A DNA stretch of 64,000 bases from Buxus sempervirens (taxonomy: Eukaryota > Streptophyta > Magnoliopsida > Buxales > Buxaceae), in NCBI GenBank assembly GCA_947561395.2, contig OX387184.1:34214766-34278765 (forward strand), given 5' to 3'. This document shows, piece by piece, positions 56,880 to 64,000 of the stretch. The position numbers and the translations under genes were made by a program. The notes beneath the pieces are model-generated. The model worked only from the letters and a program-made list of their open reading frames with translations. It searched no databases and was not told where the DNA came from. How positions within the stretch are numbered: position 1 is the stretch's first letter; every line of letters begins with the position of its first letter.

Positions 56880-59779
56880 TGTAACGCCCCGGATTCGTGT
56901 TGTTCATTAAAGATATAACACGTCTCATGGAGGGTTATGTATGGGCCTATATTTCATTTATCAATACTAATTATCAACATGGGACATTCATTAGAGTGCG
57001 GAAATATATATTCTTTTATTTAAGCGTGGGAATTCTAATCAATTATGAATGTTAACAGTTCTAATCAAATTTGAATATCAATCTAAACCTTATTCAATAC
57101 AAGTTTACAAGTTCAAAACCATCATATAAACCTACTAAGATCTAAGGAACATAGTAATCCTCCTCCCTATAGTAATCTACTGGCTCTACCCCAATGGTCG
57201 GATCCTCATCGAGAGTATCTAAAAACAAAACAAAAACAAACGCAATGAGATACAAATATCTCAGCAAGTAGCACATGCATGCAGAAAACAATTTACTTCA
57301 GTTCTAAAACATGCCATGAATAATAATCGATCATGAATAAATAATAGGAATTATCATCAATTCGGAAATCAACAAGTTCTCAATGATAAAGTAGTACAAT
57401 TGTCCAAGCAACAATAATAAACCATTCACACCGTGGCCAATGTCATGTAGTTCACTAATATTGAGTAATTTTCATGCCGGAGCGACATCCAAGCCTCTTT
57501 GTACACAGTCCGGTCTAACCATAGACTAGGTACTCTGAAATGACTGCCTACCCAGGAACTTGTCATCCAATGTTAGCCTACTCCGGGTTTCGACATTGAC
57601 AACCCAGCCTATACGAGGATACGGGCTGCTCTACACTGGTCATGGCAATACTCATGGCCATGCAATTACCCCAATAAAGCCAACTCATTACATTACTAAG
57701 CTTAAGTCGAGGATCCGGGACAAGATAGACCAAAACTTAACTCAAAACCATTACCTCTAATCACAAAGCAACTTGCAAATAAAACCACCAACCTCTTGTG
57801 CAACCATACTAAAAACAAACCATCTTTATCATGGGTCACTCATGACCAAAACAATATCTCATAGAAATCCAAATGTAATTTCTAAATCAAAGGACAATAT
57901 TCAAACCAATCTTTGTAAGCAAATAACTCAAGAGAAACCTCTTTATAAAATCTGACCAACATGTAAAAGTTCAATAAATTCCAGCCCAAAAGTAATACCA
58001 GATCTGAAAACTCAGCAATTAAAAAATGACTTTAAAATACATTAAATCAACAAAGGTTCTACTCAATGAATGATATCAGTGTATGGAAGGGTTTTCTAAT
58101 TTTATTCCTTTATGATCATGTCTAATAGTTCTATTCTCACACCCTTATTGTAGCTGTAGAGATTCTTTTAATTAAACCAGTTCAGGTTCTGATTAAGCTT
58201 AGGTTAAGTTCTATGAACAATAATCAGGTGATAGGAATCAGACATTTAGATTACTAAGTGATCAGCCTCAACTCTCCAAATTTCATACACTTAAGTCTTA
58301 ATTTACTTCATTATTAACTATCACCACAACAAGTTTAGAACACTTAATTAGATGTCCTAAAGTAGCAATTAGAGTTAAAAGCTTGAATTAACTATCCCAT
58401 GAACTCAGCCGCACTAGGCTGTAACTAAACCAAATGGGTGCCAACCTCATCCAAGGTCAGCCATCCTTGGCGACCATGAGCAATCACTATAAATCCCAAC
58501 CTTTAATCACTTATATGCTCTCAATATTTATTGGTATGAATTCGATAGATCAAATTTACTTAGAACTAATGTGAACATCTTAATTAAACTCTTAGATAAG
58601 CCTTTGAACAATTAAACTAAAGAAATTAACTTAAAAATGATTAGCCGCTCCTCTCTTTGGTTTTTGAATGGGGTGCTGACCTTCTGTCAGTCAGCCGCGC
58701 TCAGTGCCCCTCAGTCCTCTCAAGTTTTTAACTACGGCTGAGTATCGCTGACCTCATGTTAGTCAGCCGTACTTAGCACCCAAGGCTATGTTCCTCCGAA
58801 AATCAATTTAAACACTGCTAATTCAAGCTAACCAGGACTGAACCAATTTTAAAACTCCACAACTATTTAATCCTGCTCATAATACTTCTAACAACCATCT
58901 ACAATAGATTTGGATTTAATTCCATCAAAACATGCTTCGATTCACTAAATAATTCTCAAAAACATTCTCAGTCGATTATACTAATTCACTGCATATAAAC
59001 TCCTTTCAAAACATGCATTAGATTGCAAATCTAACGTGAAAACTAGTGCTACTTACTTGCTTAGATGAACAATTCTTCTAACTCCGATTTCTCTGATCCA
59101 AACACCTCCGAAAGATCAAAACCAGTGACTGATTGTTTTCTGATTCATCACCAATACCAAATCTGAATTCTATCCTTGCTTCACACTTAATTTGCTCACA
59201 ATTGACGAATTAAACTGATCTTACCTGATCTCTTGTAGATCTGCTGCTGAAATGATCGCACCTCCACAAATTCCCAGTCTCTAAGATCTCTAATCAGCAA
59301 ACACTTCACCTCCGCTTAGCTCCAATCTCCTCCAACTCAAGCAAACCCTCAGAACTCCTCTTCTCACCAGCAGCTTGCTCTCAGAACAATCTCAAATCAA
59401 CAAACGAACCCGAAGCTTGAAATGAGCAGCCTATTTATAAGCTTCATTAGCGCTCAAATCCTTTCATGATCTGCTGGGTGCTCACCCACATATCCTCTCT
59501 ACACCAACACCTCTTAACCATTGATTATATACATTGCCACTCCAGCAACTGATTAATCTAGCACCAACATCCACTCATATAAATTAACATCATTCTATTT
59601 ATTCAATTTAATCTCTTATCAATCACTTGCCTTAAATTACCTCTCTTCTCATTAAATTTCCAGAATTTCCAAAATTTCCCTTGCTCCTCAGTTATCTGGA
59701 AGTTCACCAATACAACTTATTTAAAATAATTAAATAAATCCTCACAATTAATATTAGCAAAAATTTTGGGGTTTTACAC
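56880..59779 (-). mobile_element. Solo LTR (2900 bp); near-match TSD CATGT/CATGA
   Basis: On the minus strand it starts TGTAAAACCCCAAAATTTTT at 59779 and ends GGGGCGTTACA at 56880. Flanks CATGT and CATGA match at four of five bases. Modules in LTR sense: TATAAATAGG near 59440; donor-like AGTAAGTAGCAC from about 59057; a GC tract at 58800-58670; hairpin run at 57629-57539 (GCAGCCC/GGGTTGT, CAATGT/ACATTG, GATGAC/GTCATT); GAGATATTTGTATCTC at 57262-57247; T-rich acceptor-like tract ending TAG near 57219. It is inserted in LTR 56136-61684. Confidence 0.88.
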
Positions 59780-59929
59780 ATGACATTCTTAATTAATTAA
59801 TGAATAAAACTCACTATCCAATAGTAGCATACCTCTACTGTAGGATGTCAATAAAATTTTACACTATCATCGATGTCAATCAAATTCTACACAATCATCT
59901 CCCATGTAGGATGCAATCATGTAGTAATC

Positions 59930-60155
59930 ACATCTCCCCCACATGAGATAACACATCTCTCCCGCAAAAGGTAATCACATATCTCACTTGTGGGATGCAA
60001 TCCAATCTGGATCACATCTCCCCCAACAAGAGGTCACATCTCACTCGCAGGTGGTAATCACATATCTCCCCTGTGGGAAGCAATCCAATTTGGATCACAT
60101 CTCATCCGCAGGTGGTAATCACATATCTCATCCGCAAATGGTAATAAGTCTCCTA
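59930..60155 (-). repeat. Degenerate short tandem repeats
   Basis: About seven imperfect copies of a unit of roughly 35-45 bp are built on GGTAATCACATATCTC and TGGGATGCAATCCAA/GGATCACATCTC words. They lie in the 5' third of LTR 56136-61684 in its sense, a place where other copies show no such array. Confidence 0.65.
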
Positions 60156-61684
60156 TTGCCATCTTGGCAGTTAATCCACAATCCCAATTATATTTATTTA
60201 TATATAATAGTTCGTTCCTAATCAATCGATATTCCAAATCCTTGTTCCAAAACTAGTTCATCAGTTTGTAATCACAATGTCTGGGTCTAGTGATATACTA
60301 GTTAAGGTAATAGAAAACTCAAATGATTAAAGGGAATGGTGGGGTAGATTGAAGTACTTTAGAGGTTATTTTAAGTTTAGTGGTGGTCACATAAAGTGAA
60401 CAAAGTACTTACTATTTAGTGGAGAGGAATTTGAGTAAACATATTAATTAAATAATAGTTCCTAGTGGCATATAGGGTTTTGATACTTAATTTTTTCCAA
60501 AGTTAGATTCAGGAAAGTGGGTTCTGGTGTAAGGTCTATCTCTCTGTGAAAATCAGAATTCATGAATGTTTGTAAATTTATTTTCTCTAAGTGATAATTT
60601 CAATCAAATAGGTTTAAATGTTCAAAGTCCCAAAATCCCATTTTAATTGTTCAAGTTAGACCACTATCAGACCTAAATAAATCTTCAATTTGTTTATGTG
60701 ACAAACGGGTTATTTGAACAGTTGAAAGCATCTCAAATTAGTTGATTGAGATGTTAAAATCCACTAAAAATCATTTTGTTTCCAATTAGAAATTTAATTT
60801 TGTGAAATTCGGATTTTTGGTCTTGGTCACTCAGCCCCGTCGCCTAGGCGACCTAGCTGGGCAGCAGTTTAAATCACAACGAAAATTTCATGTCAACTGG
60901 CGCTCATGTGATCGCCCAAGCAACCTCCCTAAGCGTTCAATCAAAAACCCTGTCGCCTAGCCCATCGCCTAGGCGATGACTGGGTGACCTAATATTTTTG
61001 TGAATTCTAGGCAATCGTGCTAGGCGCTCATTCGATTGCGGCTAATCTGACGATTCGACACGGTGATTTCTCAATATCAAGCAACAACTACATATATAAT
61101 CAACCTCAATACAACAATACATACATATACATATGACTAAATCATGCATTACGATTAAAACACGAAGGAAATCAAAATCTCGACTAAAACGGGTTGTTAC
61201 CTACCTCTGATTGACCAAGTTTCCTTCTTCCTCTTCTTCTGTAGATGATGATCTCTCTCTCTCTACAGCAACACAGACTCCTTCAAGGATGAAGAATGCC
61301 TCAAGATCAACGAAGCTTTCTGACTCCTTCTCTTCTCTCTCAGTCTCTCGTTTCCCTTCTCTTTCTCAGCCGCCACTCTAACAATAGAGAGAATACAAAC
61401 GTAGGGATACGATTACCCTATTAAACCCTATTTTTTTAATCCCCCGATTCCGTGCATCTCCCTACTATCAAGTCTTATACTTATCCACCAATCAAATTAA
61501 AAATAACCTTTAATCCATACTTACCTTGATATCTCACGATCCAACGGTTGGATCTGCTTCTTATTTTAGATCTCCTTCTCCCATGTATTCATCTATATAA
61601 CCCAATTATAGATTTAGCGAAAATCACATTACATTTTAGATTTTTAATTAATTTAAAAATTCTGGAAATTTCGGGGTCTTATAG

Positions 61685-63494
61685 ATGATTGCCTTGAGCT
61701 CTATGAAACAGAAGAGCCCGGCCTAACTCTAGCAGAGATTCCAAAAGAACCTACTGAGACACCTATGGTAACTTCTTCAACTAGGGATGGAAGTAACCAA
61801 AGTGTTGAAGATAGTGGGAGGGATCGTTTGCTCAGTGGGAGCCTTCACTTGGAAACAGTCAGATACACTAAGCTTAAGGAAAAGTAAGCGTATGAAGATC
61901 CCCCGCCGTCGATTTGACATAGAGGGTGAATCGTTCATGATTGTTTCCTTGGAGGGTGATGAGCCCAGTTCGTACCAAGAGGCTTTGTCATCTCTAGCAT
62001 CCCATGAATGGATTCGCACCATGAAAAATGAGATTGCTTCCATGGAGAAGAACCGAGTTTGGGAACTTGTGGATCTTCTGCCAAGACGTAGGCCTATTGG
62101 GAACAAATGGGTTCTCAAGGTCAAACGCAAGGCTGATGGGAGCATTGAGAAGTACAAGGCCCGTCTAGTGGCGAAAGGCTATACTCAAAGAATGGGTATA
62201 AATGATGAGGAAACATTCTCCCCAGTAGTGAGATTTGCCTCGATTTGCCTGATTCTGGCAATAGTAGCCTGCTTGGATTTAGAGCTTTTCTAGTTTGTTG
62301 TAAAAACTACATTTCTCAATGGAGAACTGGACAAAGAGATCTACATGGATCAACCTGAAGGTTTTGTAATGAAAAGACAAGAGCGCAAAGTGTGCAAGCT
62401 TAAGTGTTCCACTTATGGCCTCAAACAATCGTCTAGGTAATGGTATTTACGATTTCATAGAGCCATCGTTCAGTACAGGTTCATGATGATCGAGGAAGAC
62501 CATTGTGTGTACATTAGATATAGTGGAAAAAGCTTCTTGATCTTGTCGTTATATGTTGATGACATCCTACTGGCTGGAAATGACATAAGGTTGATTGTCG
62601 CCACTAAAGAGTGGTAATCCTCAAATTTTGAGATGAAGAACATGGGTGAAGCAAATTACATTCTGGGAGTTAAGATCCATAGGGATTGCACCAAAAGGTT
62701 TCTTGATTTGTTTCAGGAAACTTATATAAAGAAAATTCTTGAGCGCTTCAACATGCAGAATGCCAAACCCATCAACACACCTATTGAGAAAGGGTTTGTA
62801 CTACATTCAAGTCTTTGTCTACAAAATGAAGCAGAAAAGACATAGATGACCTGCGTACACAATGGTGTACACTAGACCAGATATCAGTTATGCTGTTGGG
62901 TTGGTCAGTAGATTTCAAAGCAATCCTGGTGTCAAGCATTGGAAAGCCATTAAGACGATATTCTGATACCTGAAGGCTACAACTAATTAGATGTTATGCT
63001 ACAGAGGAACAAACTTGCAGCTAGCTGGATATAGTAACGCTCACTGGGCAAGTAGCACAGATGATCATATGTCAACGTCTGGATATGTTTTCTTGCTAGG
63101 TGGTGGGGCCATCTCTTGGTGTAGCAAGAAACAATCATGTGTCGCATTGTCAACCATGGAATCGGAATATATCGCATGCAGTGTTGCCGTCCAAGAAGCC
63201 GTATGGTTGAAATGGTTTTTGAGAGATCTTGCAGTGATAGCCAATCCAAAAAGACCGATTACTATCTATTGTGATAGTATGTCAGCATTGGTTTATGCGA
63301 AAGATCCCAAGTATCATGGAAGGATGAAGCACATTAACATTAGATATCACTATATTAGAGAAAGGGTGGCATAAGGAGACGTGATACTGACTCATATCCC
63401 TACAAATCCCATGATTGTTGATCCATTGACTAAGCCAATTCCTAGAAAGGCTTTCAAGTCACATGTTAGAGAGATGAGATTAACTCGGTTGTAA
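61685..63494 (+). pseudogene. Copia element 2 reverse transcriptase and RNase H
   Basis: The RT carries NEIASMEKNRVWELVDLLP, GNKWVLKVKRKADGSIEKYK, ARLVAKGYTQ, EETFSPVVRFAS and the catalytic YVDD (62552-62563). RNase H carries [28 protein letters not shown] and [15 protein letters not shown], but the first catalytic aspartate block (usually YSDADW) reads YSNAHW. The frame ends PLTKPIPRKAFKSHVREMRL, stop at 63492. In-frame stops at 62291, 62438 and 62964 fit CAG, CAA and CGA changed by C to T. A small deletion near 62845 shifts frame. Further stops occur at 62616, 62989 and 63372. It is not functional. Confidence 0.88.
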
Positions 63495-64000
63495 TTTATC
63501 AGTTTCTTCAATTGTACTTGAGACGTGTTCATTATGCTATGAGAATAAATTTTTGATTCATCTACTTATGTGCTTTCATGAATTATATGCATATACACAT
63601 TTATTGGATATGTCACCAGTCTAATGGATCAGCCACTCACACCGCTATCCGCCCTAGCACATAGTTTGCGAGCGGGATGAGACTTATGGAGGGCTTATGC
63701 CTATTAGGGAGGCATTTAGAGGACTCCGAAGGACATATCTTGGGATATTGTCTATATGTTACCTTGGATTAGTTCCAAGATGAGATTCTTAAGAGGAATC
63801 AAGCATTTTCTGTTTGAGTGGGAGACTTACAGAATTTGCATAACCTGATAGTTGAGCGTGAGTACTTTAGCCTTGGCGCAGTATGGATGCGACTTGGGCC
63901 AAGCACTTAGGTTAATTGCATATGTTGTGACTAGACTAAGGCTCGTACGGTGTTGAGGAGTTGACATACTCCCTTAGGTGAGCTCCACCGTAGCATGTAT
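63495..64000 (+). other. Copia element 2 3' non-coding region
   Basis: About 500 bp after the pol stop without coding signal. No copy of the 5' LTR start TGTAGTTTTCC appears before the window ends, so the polypurine tract and 3' LTR lie further right. The long 3' region would help identify the copia lineage if extended. Confidence 0.55.

Larger units (their letters stand above)
56136..61684 (-). mobile_element. Solo LTR split by another LTR; near-match TSD GTTGA/GATGA
   Basis: On the minus strand it starts TATAAGACCCCGAAATTTCC at 61684 and ends in GGGGCATTACA at 56136. Flanks GTTGA (56131-56135) and GATGA (61685-61689) differ at one base, and the terminal TG is now TA, so the copy has aged. 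Without the nested LTR it is about 2.6 kb. Modules in LTR sense: donor-like AGAGGTAGGTAACAACCCG from about 61208; GC tract with GCCTAGGCGA words at 61040-60830; GAGATATTCGTATCTC at 56519-56504; CAG at 56477-56475. It sits between the integrase tail and RT of copia 2. Confidence 0.85.
44745..64000 (+). mobile_element. Ty1-copia retrotransposon 2, decayed, with four nested LTRs
   Basis: Order is LTR, primer site, GC-rich leader, gag, protease, integrase, RT, RNase H, the copia order with integrase before RT. Coding pieces are 46731-48510, 55944-56135 and 61685-63494. They are separated by a Tat-like LTR with two further LTRs (48511-55943) and by two nested LTRs (56136-61684). The 3' LTR lies beyond 64000. 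Many stops, a frame shift, an altered protease motif and a missing integrase segment show that it is dead. It is closest in general style to plant Tork-like copia elements, but that assignment is tentative. Confidence 0.85.

Overview
The window looks like flowering-plant nuclear DNA made almost entirely of nested transposable elements. I found no host gene, tRNA, rRNA or CRISPR array. The evidence is plant-type elements throughout: large LTRs beginning TGTAA and ending TTACA with 5-bp target-site duplications (TSDs), Ogre/Tat-like LTRs, a CACTA (En/Spm) transposon with DUF4218/DUF4216 remnants, a Helitron-like 5' end, hAT-like MITE termini, and Ty1-copia elements with initiator-Met primer binding sites. 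All protein-coding remnants are broken. The species cannot be named from this.

Layout. 1-3552: two partial LTRs. 3610-8263: an Ogre/Tat-like LTR and primer binding site, split by a solo LTR (4745-7529). 8264-10450: Helitron-like AT-rich DNA. 10451-12810: solo LTR. 13292-21799: a hAT-like MITE split by a non-coding LTR retroelement (13334-21642), whose 3' LTR holds another solo LTR (13771-16343) with a 15-copy 30-bp satellite. 22314-38157: a defective CACTA transposon with intact ends and a TGT TSD. It carries one solo LTR (23235-25480) and two Tat-like LTRs (26611-29449 forward, 31750-36306 reverse). 38158-64000: an LTR holding copia element 1 (5' LTR 39893-40571). Copia 1 holds a solo LTR (41060-44716) and copia element 2 (44745 to beyond the end). 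Copia 2's gag-pol is interrupted by a Tat-like LTR (48511-55943), itself carrying LTR 48830-53667, which carries LTR 50406-52810. It is interrupted again by LTR 56136-61684, which carries LTR 56880-59779. Nesting reaches six levels.

The most unusual signal is inside the TGTAA...TTACA LTRs, on their sense strand. They share an ordered set of modules: a TATA box, a splice-donor-like box, a GC-rich microrepeat tract, in several a run of directly abutting hairpins, a 16-nt palindrome GAGATATTCGTATCTC, and 25-28 nt later a pyrimidine-rich CAG resembling a splice acceptor. In the abutting hairpins a 17-nt loop (GAAACCCTGAGTAGGCC) is conserved while the closing stems change in a compensatory way, with wobbles that pair only on the sense strand. 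This suggests a structured RNA made by LTRs that have no coding capacity. I cannot tell from sequence alone whether it is already described.
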